From Kitasatospora sp. SUK 42 (GTDB lineage: Bacteria; Actinomycetota; Actinomycetes; Streptomycetales; Streptomycetaceae), in NCBI RefSeq assembly GCF_015776785.2, contig NZ_LFMD02000003.1:769798-833797 (forward strand): DNA of 64,000 nt. The letters are read 5' to 3'. A model generated the notes under the pieces. That model was not told the origin of the DNA. It searched no databases and saw only the letters and a list, made by a program, of their open reading frames with translations. Positions 1-8,272 of the stretch are shown one piece after another; the first letter of the stretch is position 1, and the number at the start of each line of letters is the position of its first letter. The position numbers and the translations under genes are program-made.

Positions 1-93
1 GCCGGCCGCGATGGCGGCCAGGCTCTTCGGACGGCGTCGGCGGGCGCCGTCCGGAGCCGGCGTCCCGGCCCTTTCGATACGTGAGCGCAGCAT
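1..93 (-). CDS. Secreted protein, N-terminal fragment (signal peptide only)
   Basis: Only the first 31 codons lie in the window; the gene runs off the left edge. The product begins MLRSRIERAG, continues with an arginine cluster (RRRRPKS) and enters a hydrophobic stretch (LAAIAAG), which is the n-region and start of the h-region of a Sec or Tat signal peptide. An AGGAG ribosome site lies 10 bases upstream of the ATG, supporting this start. About 205 bases upstream is a near-consensus DasR operator. In streptomycetes such sites usually control chitin or N-acetylglucosamine use, so a secreted chitinase, chitin-binding protein or related enzyme is a reasonable guess, but the functional part is not visible. 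Confidence 0.6.
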   Translation of the reverse strand, partial: MLRSRIERAGTPAPDGARRRRPKSLAAIAAG

Positions 94-296
94 GGGTGCG
101 TGACTCCTGGTTGTGGGGGTTCCGTCGCCCCGGGGGCGTGCACGTCCGGGGTGGGGCCGGACGACCGGGACATGACAGGTCAGGGTGGGGAATCGAGCGG
201 GATCAGGCCTTGACGGACACCGGGATGTGCCGAACCGGCGCCCCCGGCCGAAGCCGGTGACGCCGGTTCAGGGGCTCCCTGCACCTGGGCAATAAA

Positions 297-312
297 AATG
301 GACTAGACCAAC
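297..312 (-). promoter_or_regulatory. Candidate DasR operator (dre site)
   Basis: Read on the minus strand the core is TGGTCTAGTCCA, one base away from the palindromic core TGGTCTAGACCA known for the GntR-family regulator DasR of Streptomyces. It lies in the otherwise gene-free 315-base gap between the secreted-protein fragment and the lipoprotein gene, next to an AT-rich patch (AATAAAAATG) that could hold a promoter. It is placed to control the leftward gene. The rest of this gap shows no other gene or clear signal. Confidence 0.6.
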
Positions 313-408
313 TCCCCCGTCAAGGGGTCCTGTTGGCACTTGAGTCGCGCTTAAGGTTCCACCCCTGGTCGGAGCAGGGGTGCGGGCCGAGGCCCGACCG
401 GCCGGGAA

Positions 409-1065
409 TCAGTAGCGGACGGCGTTCGCCACCTCGGCCCCGGTCCCGCCCGGGAGGCTCCGGTTGCTGCGCGCGGTGGCCTGGACGCTGTGCCCGACGG
501 CCACGTCCTGGACGGTCACCGCGACCGCGTCCAGCACGCCGCCGGAGCCGTCGGTGAAGTTCACCTGGATCACGTACCGGTACGACTGCTGCCCGTGGTT
601 GGTGACGGTCAGTTGCGCCTGCGCCCTGCCGTCCGAGCCGGTGGTCACCGCCCCGACGGCCACGTCCGCCTTGGCGTCCAGCCCGCCCTTGATCCCGGCC
701 ACCGCCGAGGAAGCGGCGGAGGCCGCCTCCGAGGCCCGGGCCTCGATCGAGGCGAGCGCCGAGGCGGCTCCACCGGCCGCCCCACCGATCGCCCCGCCGA
801 TCGCCGAGGCGAGTGCCGACGCGGCGGAGGCGGCGGAGGCGGCGGCGCTCGCCGCCTGCCGCACCGCGCCCGCCGCCGAGCTCGCGGAGCTGCTCGCACC
901 CTTCTCGGAGGAGCACCCGGCCAGCGCCGCCGCACCGATCAGTGCGGAGATCAACACCAGGGCCACCAAGCCGTTCCGACGGCTCATCAGCGGGGCCGAC
1001 GAGTCCTGCACGGTGGCCCTGGCCGGGGGCTTCGAGCCGGCCCGGGTGAGCGGCTGGCGGTCCAT
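409..1065 (-). CDS. Alanine-rich lipoprotein
   Basis: A 218-residue product with a lipoprotein signal: arginines (MSRRNG), a hydrophobic core and a lipobox LAGC, followed by a low-complexity Ala/Ser region of roughly 90 residues and a C-terminal beta-rich domain of about 90 residues. That last part (for example QLTVTNHGQQSYRY) resembles the FxLYD/DUF-type domains of actinobacterial lipoproteins that end in a tyrosine. The start at 1065 has a GAGGGA ribosome site; an internal ATG at 987 would give a more canonical short signal peptide but lacks a ribosome site. No catalytic motif is seen. Probable role: cell-envelope-associated, exact function unknown. Confidence 0.7.
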   Translation of the reverse strand: MDRQPLTRAGSKPPARATVQDSSAPLMSRRNGLVALVLISALIGAAALAGCSSEKGASSSASSAAGAVRQAASAAASAASAASALASAIGGAIGGAAGGAASALASIEARASEAASAASSAVAGIKGGLDAKADVAVGAVTTGSDGRAQAQLTVTNHGQQSYRYVIQVNFTDGSGGVLDAVAVTVQDVAVGHSVQATARSNRSLPGGTGAEVANAVRY

Positions 1066-1171
1066 GCGGTCCCTCGTTCCTTCCCGGTACCGGGCTGCCC
1101 GGCACGTCTCCCCGCCCACCCTCCGAGCCGCCCACCGCCCCCGCCAGCAGGGGTGCTTCCTCCGGGTGACG

Positions 1172-1234
1172 GGACGGGCGCCGGGGCGCGTTCCGAGGGT
1201 GCGTGCCGGGCGGGCGACAGGACGGGCGCCGGGG
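1172..1234. repeat. 15-bp direct repeat upstream of lipoprotein gene
   Basis: GGACGGGCGCCGGGG occurs twice with starts 48 bases apart, in the gap between the lipoprotein and DoxX genes. Surrounding sequence is a degenerate GC-rich repeat; no gene is seen in this gap. Confidence 0.6.
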
Positions 1235-1261
1235 TGCGCGCCGGAGCGGGCGACGAGGCCG

Positions 1262-1822
1262 TCAGGACAGCCCCGAACCCTCCTGCGCGTCCGCCTCCAC
1301 CGCCGCCCGCTCCTCGCGCAGCCGCACCTCGTGCCGCCGCCGGGCGACCACGCCGTACGCCCCCGCGGCACTCGCCACGAAGGACGCCAGGCCGACCCAC
1401 GCCCGGTCGAAGACGTGCCCGGTCAGGTGGTCCAGTGAGTACCGCCCGGCGCCCGCCAGGCCGAGCGCCAGCCCGGCCGCCCCGAGGAAGGCCGGGTACT
1501 CGTAGCCGCCGGAGGTCGCGAAGAAGCCGGCCGGGGCGTGCACCGCCACCGCGCCCGCCATCGTCCCGGCCACCACCGCGCCGGCGGCCGGGGTGGCCAG
1601 CCCGGCCACCAGCAGCGCGCCGCCGCCCGCCTCGCCGACGCCCGCCGCGATCGCGCTCTCCCGGGCCGGGTGGAAACCCATGTGCTCCATAGCCTGGGTG
1701 GTGCCCTCCAGGCCGCCGCCGCCGAACCAGCCGAACAGCTTCTGGGTGCCGTGCGCGATCAGCACCCCGCCGACCGCGCCGCGCAGGGCCAGCAGGCCCA
1801 GGTCCTTACGGTTCAGGCACAT
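1262..1822 (-). CDS. DoxX family membrane protein
   Basis: A 186-residue protein with four predicted membrane segments and the family hallmark near the N terminus (RGAVGGVLIAHGTQKLFGWF). DoxX-family proteins are small integral membrane proteins, in some organisms linked to thiosulfate:quinone oxidation or to oxidative-stress membrane complexes, but in actinomycetes the role is generally unassigned. A GAGGAAG ribosome site precedes the ATG. The C terminus is a short charged cytoplasmic tail rich in Arg and Glu. The gene stands alone on the minus strand, with a divergent MarC-like gene about 200 bases away. Confidence 0.85.
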   Translation of the reverse strand: MCLNRKDLGLLALRGAVGGVLIAHGTQKLFGWFGGGGLEGTTQAMEHMGFHPARESAIAAGVGEAGGGALLVAGLATPAAGAVVAGTMAGAVAVHAPAGFFATSGGYEYPAFLGAAGLALGLAGAGRYSLDHLTGHVFDRAWVGLASFVASAAGAYGVVARRRHEVRLREERAAVEADAQEGSGLS

Positions 1823-2024
1823 GTCGCTTCCTCGTTTCCGGCGGAGGGGTGGTCCTACCTACCTCCATGGCACCCGAGAGCGCGCACCCGTTCGAGTCGG
1901 GGCCGCCATCCGGGCGAATTCGCCGCCGGGCCGGAATGAACCGCGCCGCCGGGAGATTCACGCCACGCCCGACCCCGGGGCGTGGCGAACCGGCCGCCCG
2001 GGGGCCCGCGGTCATGCTGGGCCC

Positions 2025-2657
2025 ATGTTCGTCTTCAACCTGAGCAGCGCGTTCATCACCTTCTTCGCCGTGGTCGGCCCGCCGAAGACCCTGCTGGCCT
2101 TCACCCGGCTGGCCGCCACCCGCAGCAACCGGGAGCTGCGGCGGCTGGCGGCGTGGAGCACGCTCATCTCCGCGTTGATCGGCCTGGTGCTCGGCTTCGG
2201 GGCGGACGAGGTCACCACGCTGTTCCACATCAGCGACCAGTCGCTCCGGCTCGCGGGCGGAGCGATCTTCTTCGTCTACGCGGTCGCACTGGTCTTCGGC
2301 ATCCACCTCGGCACGGACGGCGACGACGACGAACACCTGACGAACCCGCTGGCGGACGGCATCCGCGAACTGCTGCTGCCGTACATCGCCAGCCCGCTCG
2401 CCATCACCGCCGTCCTGGTCGCCTCACTCAACCGCGGCGACTGGGGCTGGAAGGCCTCCGTCTCCGGCGCCTACGTGGCCGTCGTGGTGTTCAACTACCT
2501 GTGCGTGGCCGTGCTCGCACCGCTGATGCGCCGCACCCACCGCACCTCGCTGGAGGTGCTGTCCCGGCTGCTCGGGCTGCTGCTCGCGGCGGTCGGCGTC
2601 GAACTGTTCCTGGAGGGCCTGTCCGGGCTCGGGGTGAACCTGCCGGCCGGGTACTGA
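2025..2657 (+). CDS. MarC family (UPF0056) membrane protein
   Basis: A 210-residue protein with about six hydrophobic segments arranged as in the MarC/YhgN family: N-terminal MFVFNLSSAFITFFAVVGPP, a second helix pair and a C-terminal helix LLGLLLAAVGVELFLEGL. The family is a broadly distributed set of inner-membrane proteins; the early link of MarC to multiple antibiotic resistance was not upheld, so no transport substrate is assigned. The start is the ATG that begins the first membrane helix; no strong ribosome site is seen in front of it. It converges on the FMN reductase gene, with only about 15 bases between them. Confidence 0.8.
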   Translation: MFVFNLSSAFITFFAVVGPPKTLLAFTRLAATRSNRELRRLAAWSTLISALIGLVLGFGADEVTTLFHISDQSLRLAGGAIFFVYAVALVFGIHLGTDGDDDEHLTNPLADGIRELLLPYIASPLAITAVLVASLNRGDWGWKASVSGAYVAVVVFNYLCVAVLAPLMRRTHRTSLEVLSRLLGLLLAAVGVELFLEGLSGLGVNLPAGY

Positions 2658-2672
2658 GTCGGATCCCGGCGA

Positions 2673-3212
2673 TCAGCCCGCCACCAGCCGGGCCAGCACC
2701 CCGCCGATCCGCTCGCGCACCAGCGGGTCGGCGATCAGCCCGTCCGGGCCGACCGCCCCGCGCTCCAGCGGGATCCGGACGCAGGCCTCGTCCAGCACGG
2801 CCACGCCGGTGTAGCCGAGGACGGTCCGGAGGGTGGCCTCGGCGCCCTGGCCCCGGCCCGGCGCGGCGCAGTTGATCCAGCCGGTGGGCTTGTCCGAGAT
2901 CTCCACCCCGCCGACCGTCCAGTCCAGCAGGTTCTTGAAGGAGCCCGGCAGCGTCCCCGCGTACTCGGGGGTGCAGACCAGCAGCGCGTCGGCGGCCTCG
3001 ATCGCGGCCCGCAGCCCGGCCACCGGCTCCGGCAGCGGGTCGGTGTCGTGGTCCGGGTTGAAGTGCGGCAGCCCGGCCAGCCCGGCGTAGTACGTGGTCC
3101 GCAGGCCCGGCGCGGCGGCGGCCACGGCGGCGGCCGTGCGCAGCACGGTCTCGTTGGAGGAGCCGGCCCGCAGGCTCCCGGGCAGCAGCAGGATGTGGCG
3201 CTCGTTCGGCAT
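2673..3212 (-). CDS. NADPH-dependent FMN reductase family protein
   Basis: A 179-residue flavodoxin-like protein. The N-terminal strand-loop LLLPGSLRAGSSN is the FMN phosphate-binding signature and VCTPEYAGTLPGSFKNLLDW is the second family signature around the isoalloxazine ring. Such enzymes reduce FMN or quinones with NAD(P)H in the cytoplasm. The gene lies 51 bases downstream of, and in the same direction as, the AsnC regulator and may share its transcript. Length and motifs match family norms. Confidence 0.88.
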   Translation of the reverse strand: MPNERHILLLPGSLRAGSSNETVLRTAAAVAAAAPGLRTTYYAGLAGLPHFNPDHDTDPLPEPVAGLRAAIEAADALLVCTPEYAGTLPGSFKNLLDWTVGGVEISDKPTGWINCAAPGRGQGAEATLRTVLGYTGVAVLDEACVRIPLERGAVGPDGLIADPLVRERIGGVLARLVAG

Positions 3213-3263
3213 GCCGAGGAAGCTACTCCTTCACGTCCGCGTCAGGGCCAGGCGCCCGGGCCG

Positions 3264-3695
3264 CTACGGCACCACGGGCCGCCAGGGCACCGGGCTGGAG
3301 AGGATCATCGAGCTGGCCGGCGGGCCGTAGCCGCCGAGGCGGTCGCAGAGCGCCTCGAACTCGGCCATCGTGGGCACCGCGACCAGCAGCACGCAGCAGG
3401 CCCCGCCGGTGACCCGGTGCAGCTGGAGCACCTCGGGCCAGGTCGCCACCTCGGGATCGCGCAGGACGCAGCGCGGGCCGTAGCACTGCACCTGGACCAG
3501 CGCGGTGATCGGCAGTCCGGCCCGGGCGAGGTCGACGTGGGCGTGGTAGCCGCTGATCACCCCGTCGGCCTCCAGGCGGCGGACCCGTTCGGCCACCGCG
3601 GGTGCGGACAGGCTCACCCGGCGGGAGAGTTCGTTGTACGAGAGCCGGGCATCGGCCTGGAGCTCGGCCAGCAGACGGCGGTCGACGGCATCCAT
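3264..3695 (-). CDS. Lrp/AsnC family regulator of the kynurenine genes (KynR-like)
   Basis: A 143-residue one-domain-pair Lrp/AsnC regulator. It has an N-terminal winged helix-turn-helix (LLAELQADARLSYNELSRRV, then SLSAPAVAERVRRLEADGVI) and a C-terminal RAM/ligand domain. The ATG at 3695 has a GGAG ribosome site 5 bases away; the frame stays open far upstream but that extension is antisense to kynA and is rejected. It is divergent from kynA-kynU with repeats in the shared gap. By analogy with the AsnC-type KynR of proteobacteria, it probably senses kynurenine or tryptophan and controls these genes. The ligand is inferred, not shown. Confidence 0.82.
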   Translation of the reverse strand: MDAVDRRLLAELQADARLSYNELSRRVSLSAPAVAERVRRLEADGVISGYHAHVDLARAGLPITALVQVQCYGPRCVLRDPEVATWPEVLQLHRVTGGACCVLLVAVPTMAEFEALCDRLGGYGPPASSMILSSPVPWRPVVP

Positions 3696-3723
3696 GACGG
3701 CTCCCGGAGCGGTTGGGGACCGT

Positions 3724-3804
3724 CGGTTTTCCGACGGATTCCGGACGGTTTTCCAGCGGGTTGTCGTTCGTAAAGCAGATCTTCCGAACACCTCGCGAAC
3801 GACA
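3724..3804. promoter_or_regulatory. Operator-like repeats in the AsnC/kynA divergent promoter
   Basis: Two copies of CGGTTTTCC start 22 bases apart (3724 and 3746), about two helical turns. Just beyond, a perfect 9-bp inverted repeat TGTCGTTCG (3762-3770) / CGAACGACA (3796-3804) spans 43 bases. Phased repeats in a divergent promoter fit an Lrp/AsnC octamer wrapping DNA. Confidence 0.55.
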
Positions 3805-3947
3805 GCCCCGAGCGCGGTTGCGGTGCTCGTCGACCATTCAAACCGGGGGCGGCACCGCCGCACAATGGGCTCCCCGGTGAAGCCAGGACCTCCGTCCGCT
3901 CCACCGGCCCCGGGCGACCAGGCCCGGACGGACCAGGAGGGATCGGG

Positions 3948-4778
3948 ATGGGGCACGACACGGTGGAGACACCCAACCTGTCGTTCGGTCGGGGCGGCCG
4001 GCCGGGTCGGGGCACCCCGTACGCGCAGTACGTGCGGCTGGAGGAGCTGCACGGCCTGCAGCACCCGCGCAGCGAGGAGCCGGCCGAGCTGTCGTTCATC
4101 GTCACCACGCAGGTGATGGAACTGCTCTTCGGCCTGCTGCGGCACGAGTGGACGATCGCCCGGGAGGCGCTGCGCGAGGACGACCTGCCCGCCGCGCTGG
4201 CCGCGCTGCGCCGGGGCACCCACGTGCAGGACGTGCTGGTGGAGTCCTGGGACCTGCTGGCCACCATGACGCCGCAGGAGTTCAACTCCTTCCGCGCGCT
4301 GTTCGGCGAGGCCTCCGGCTTCCAGTCCTCGGCCTTCCTCCAGCTGGAGTTCCTGCTGGGCAACAAGAACGCCGCGCTGCTGACGATGTACGACGGGATG
4401 CCCGGGACGGTGGCCGAGCTGACCGAGGCGCTGCGCTCCCCCGGCCTGTACGACGAGGCGCTGGCCCTGCTGGCCCGGCGCGGCCTGGCCCCGCACCCGG
4501 AGCCCTCGGAGCAGCGCTACCGCCCGTCCGAGGAGGTCGCGGCGGCCTGGCGGCGGGTGTACACCGAGCCGGAGTCCGCCGACCTCCGGCCGCTGGGCGA
4601 GGCACTGCTGGACGTCGCGGAGCGGGTCACCCGCTGGCGCCAGCGCCACCTGTCCACGGTGAAGCGGACCATGGGCGCCAAGCCCGGCTCCGGCGGCTCC
4701 AGCGGGCTGACCTGGCTGCGCAAGTCGGCCGAACAGGACGTGTTCCCGGAGCTGTGGACGATCCGGGACGTGCTGTGA
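3948..4778 (+). CDS. kynA: Tryptophan 2,3-dioxygenase
   Basis: A 276-residue haem dioxygenase that opens the indole ring of L-tryptophan to N-formylkynurenine, first step of the kynurenine pathway. Family features are PYAQYVRLEELHGLQHPRSEE near the N terminus (substrate-side Tyr/His region), the FNSFRALFGEASGFQSSAF motif with the conserved Arg and Phe residues, and a late WRQRHLSTVKRTMG helix carrying the haem-ligand histidine. The length matches bacterial homologues. The AGGAGG ribosome site precedes the ATG. kynU follows 41 bases downstream on the same strand; no kynurenine formamidase gene lies beside them, so that step must be supplied elsewhere or by a non-dedicated hydrolase. Confidence 0.93.
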   Translation: MGHDTVETPNLSFGRGGRPGRGTPYAQYVRLEELHGLQHPRSEEPAELSFIVTTQVMELLFGLLRHEWTIAREALREDDLPAALAALRRGTHVQDVLVESWDLLATMTPQEFNSFRALFGEASGFQSSAFLQLEFLLGNKNAALLTMYDGMPGTVAELTEALRSPGLYDEALALLARRGLAPHPEPSEQRYRPSEEVAAAWRRVYTEPESADLRPLGEALLDVAERVTRWRQRHLSTVKRTMGAKPGSGGSSGLTWLRKSAEQDVFPELWTIRDVL

Positions 4779-4819
4779 CGGGCACGACCACGGACATGGG
4801 GAACCGGAGGAGCGAGGGG

Positions 4820-6052
4820 ATGAGCATGATCACGCGCGAGGAGTGCGCCGCACTGGACGCCGCCGACCCGCTGGCGGCCTTCCGGGAGGAGTTCGCCCTG
4901 CCGGACGGCGTGGTCTACCTGGACGGAAACTCGCTGGGCGCGCTGCCGGTGCGCACGCCGGAGCGGGTGCGGCAGGTGGTCGAGCGGGAGTGGGGCCGGG
5001 AGCTGATCCGCAGCTGGAACGACGCCGGCTGGTTCGAGCAGCCCTACCGGCTGGGGCGGCGGATCGCGCCGCTGATCGGGGCCGGTCCGGCGGAGGTGGT
5101 CGTCTGCGACACCACCTCGGTGAACCTGTTCAAGGTGCTCTCGGCGGCGATCGCGCTGCGCCCGGGCCGGCGCACGGTGCTCGGCGACGCCGAGGCCTTC
5201 CCGACCGACCTGTACATCGCCGAGGGCGTGACCGGCCTGGTCGAGGGCGGGCGCAGCCTGCTGATCCGCCCGGAGGAGCTGGACCGGCACCTGGACGGCG
5301 ACGTCGCCGCGGTGGTCCTGTCGCACGTGGACTACCGCACCGGCGAGCTGCTCGACATGCCCGGGATCACCGCCAGGGTGCAGGCCTCGGGCGCCCTGAT
5401 GATCTGGGACGTGTGCCACTCGACGGGCGCGCTGCCGGTCGAACTCGGCGCTGCCAACGCGGACTTCGCGATCGGCTGCACCTACAAGTACCTGAACGGC
5501 GGCCCCGGCTCGCCGGCCTTCCTGTACGTCGCCGAGCGGCACCTGGCGGCCGGCCCGCGACAGCCGCTGAGCGGCTGGTTCGGGCACGCCCGCCCGTTCG
5601 CCTTCGAGCCCGGGTACGACCCGAAGCCGGGCATCGGCCGCTTCCTGACCAGCTCGCCCTCACTGCTCGGCCAGGCCGCGCTCGAAGCCTCGCTGGACAT
5701 CTGGGAGCGGGCCGACCTGGCGGCCGTACGGGCCAAGAGCCTGGCACTGACCGACCTGTTCATCTCACTGGTCGAGGGCCTGAACGGGGTCGAGGTGGTG
5801 ACCCCGCGCGAGCACGCCCGACGGGGCAGCCAGGTCGCGGTGCGGCACGCCGACGGGTACCCGGTGGTGCAGGCGCTGATCGCCCGCGGGGTGATCGGGG
5901 ACTTCCGCGCGCCGGACCTGATGCGCTTCGGCTTCACGCCGCTCTACCTCTCGTACACCGAGGTCTGGGACGCGGCCCGGCAGTTGGCCGAGGTGCTGGC
6001 GAGCGGCGAGTGGCGGGAGGAGCGCTTCTCCCGCCGGGGCGAGGTGACGTAA
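4820..6052 (+). CDS. kynU: Kynureninase
   Basis: A 410-residue fold-type-I PLP enzyme that cleaves kynurenine to anthranilate and alanine (or 3-hydroxykynurenine to 3-hydroxyanthranilate). Diagnostic features are VYLDGNSLGALP near the N terminus, the aspartate in MIWDVCHSTGALP, and the PLP lysine K223 in CTYKYLNGGPGSPAF. The ATG at 4820 has GGAGGAG upstream; a second ATG two codons later is possible. Co-directional with kynA and probably cotranscribed. Anthranilate could feed tryptophan recycling, while 3-hydroxyanthranilate serves NAD or specialised metabolite routes; the sequence does not tell which. Confidence 0.93.
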   Translation: MSMITREECAALDAADPLAAFREEFALPDGVVYLDGNSLGALPVRTPERVRQVVEREWGRELIRSWNDAGWFEQPYRLGRRIAPLIGAGPAEVVVCDTTSVNLFKVLSAAIALRPGRRTVLGDAEAFPTDLYIAEGVTGLVEGGRSLLIRPEELDRHLDGDVAAVVLSHVDYRTGELLDMPGITARVQASGALMIWDVCHSTGALPVELGAANADFAIGCTYKYLNGGPGSPAFLYVAERHLAAGPRQPLSGWFGHARPFAFEPGYDPKPGIGRFLTSSPSLLGQAALEASLDIWERADLAAVRAKSLALTDLFISLVEGLNGVEVVTPREHARRGSQVAVRHADGYPVVQALIARGVIGDFRAPDLMRFGFTPLYLSYTEVWDAARQLAEVLASGEWREERFSRRGEVT

Positions 6053-6111
6053 CCGGAGGGATCGGGCCCGGAAGGGCCTCAGCCGGAGGGGCCGGGCCCG
6101 TCGCCGTTGCC

Positions 6112-7539
<1,428 letters not shown>

Positions 7540-7701
7540 CGCCCCGGCGTACGCGACGCGAACGGCCCGTACGGCAGATGAACGCGTGTGACATGACGGA
7601 GTACGCGACGTGACGCAAGTCATGGTCAGGTAAAAGTTCGACCGCCATCACACCAGGGAAGCCTCCACCTTGACTGTCCATCAGACCAAGGGGAGGTTTG
7701 C

Positions 7702-8199
7702 GTGAACATCGATCTCGGCCCGCTCAGGCCCGAACCGTTCGCGCTGGCCCTCGGCCTGGCACTGTTCTTCCTGATGCTGTGGATGCTCGGCGGCCACGTG
7801 TTCCCGCGCATCGAGCGAGTGCTGGCCGAGCGGCGCGACGCGACCGAGGGCCGCACCGAACACGCGGAGGCCGTCCGCACCGAGGCCGAGGCCACCAAGG
7901 ACGCCGGCCTGCGGGAACTCGCCGACGCCCGCCACGAGGCGGCCCGGATCCGGCAGGAGTACGCCGAGCGGGGCGCGGCCGCGATCGCCCTCGCCCGCGC
8001 CGAGGGCACCCGGGACCGCGACCGGTTCCTCGCCGCCGGGCACGCCCGGATCACCGCCGACCGGGCCGAGGCGTCCGACCGGCTCCGGCAGGACGTCGGC
8101 GAACTGGCCGTCACCCTGGCCGGCCGGGTGGTCGGCGAGCCGGTCCACGCGATCGCCGCCGAACGGCGCACGGTGGACCGCTTCTTCGAAGCCCCCTGA
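7702..8199 (+). CDS. Orphan ATP synthase F0 subunit b-like protein
   Basis: A 165-residue protein with a single N-terminal membrane helix (ALALGLALFFLMLWMLGGHV) and a long charged alpha-helical stalk with periodic Ala/Arg/Glu. This is the architecture of the F0 b subunit, including the region RIERVLAERRDATEGR that resembles AtpF just after the membrane. It stands alone: no a, c, delta, alpha or beta genes are near. It begins with GTG behind a GGGGAGG ribosome site. It may be a second stator-like subunit, a modulator of the main ATP synthase, or an unrelated coiled-coil protein sharing the fold. Preceding gap (7540-7701) shows no further gene. Confidence 0.7.
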   Translation: MNIDLGPLRPEPFALALGLALFFLMLWMLGGHVFPRIERVLAERRDATEGRTEHAEAVRTEAEATKDAGLRELADARHEAARIRQEYAERGAAAIALARAEGTRDRDRFLAAGHARITADRAEASDRLRQDVGELAVTLAGRVVGEPVHAIAAERRTVDRFFEAP

Positions 8200-8217
8200 G
8201 GGCGAACCCCCTGGCAC

Positions 8218-8259
8218 GGCGAAGGCCGCCCGGTCGGATCGACGCGGGCGGCCTTCGCC
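8218..8259. terminator. Bidirectional stem-loop terminator
   Basis: GGCGAAGGCCGCCC pairs perfectly with GGGCGGCCTTCGCC across a 14-base loop. It lies between the convergent b-like gene and the surface protein gene and can stop both transcripts. Confidence 0.8.
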
Positions 8260-8272
8260 GCTACGGGTGCCG

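Noticed and set aside
3696..4649. Long upstream extension of the AsnC regulator frame
   Set aside because: It is antisense to kynA; the ATG at 3695 has a proper ribosome site and fits the family length.
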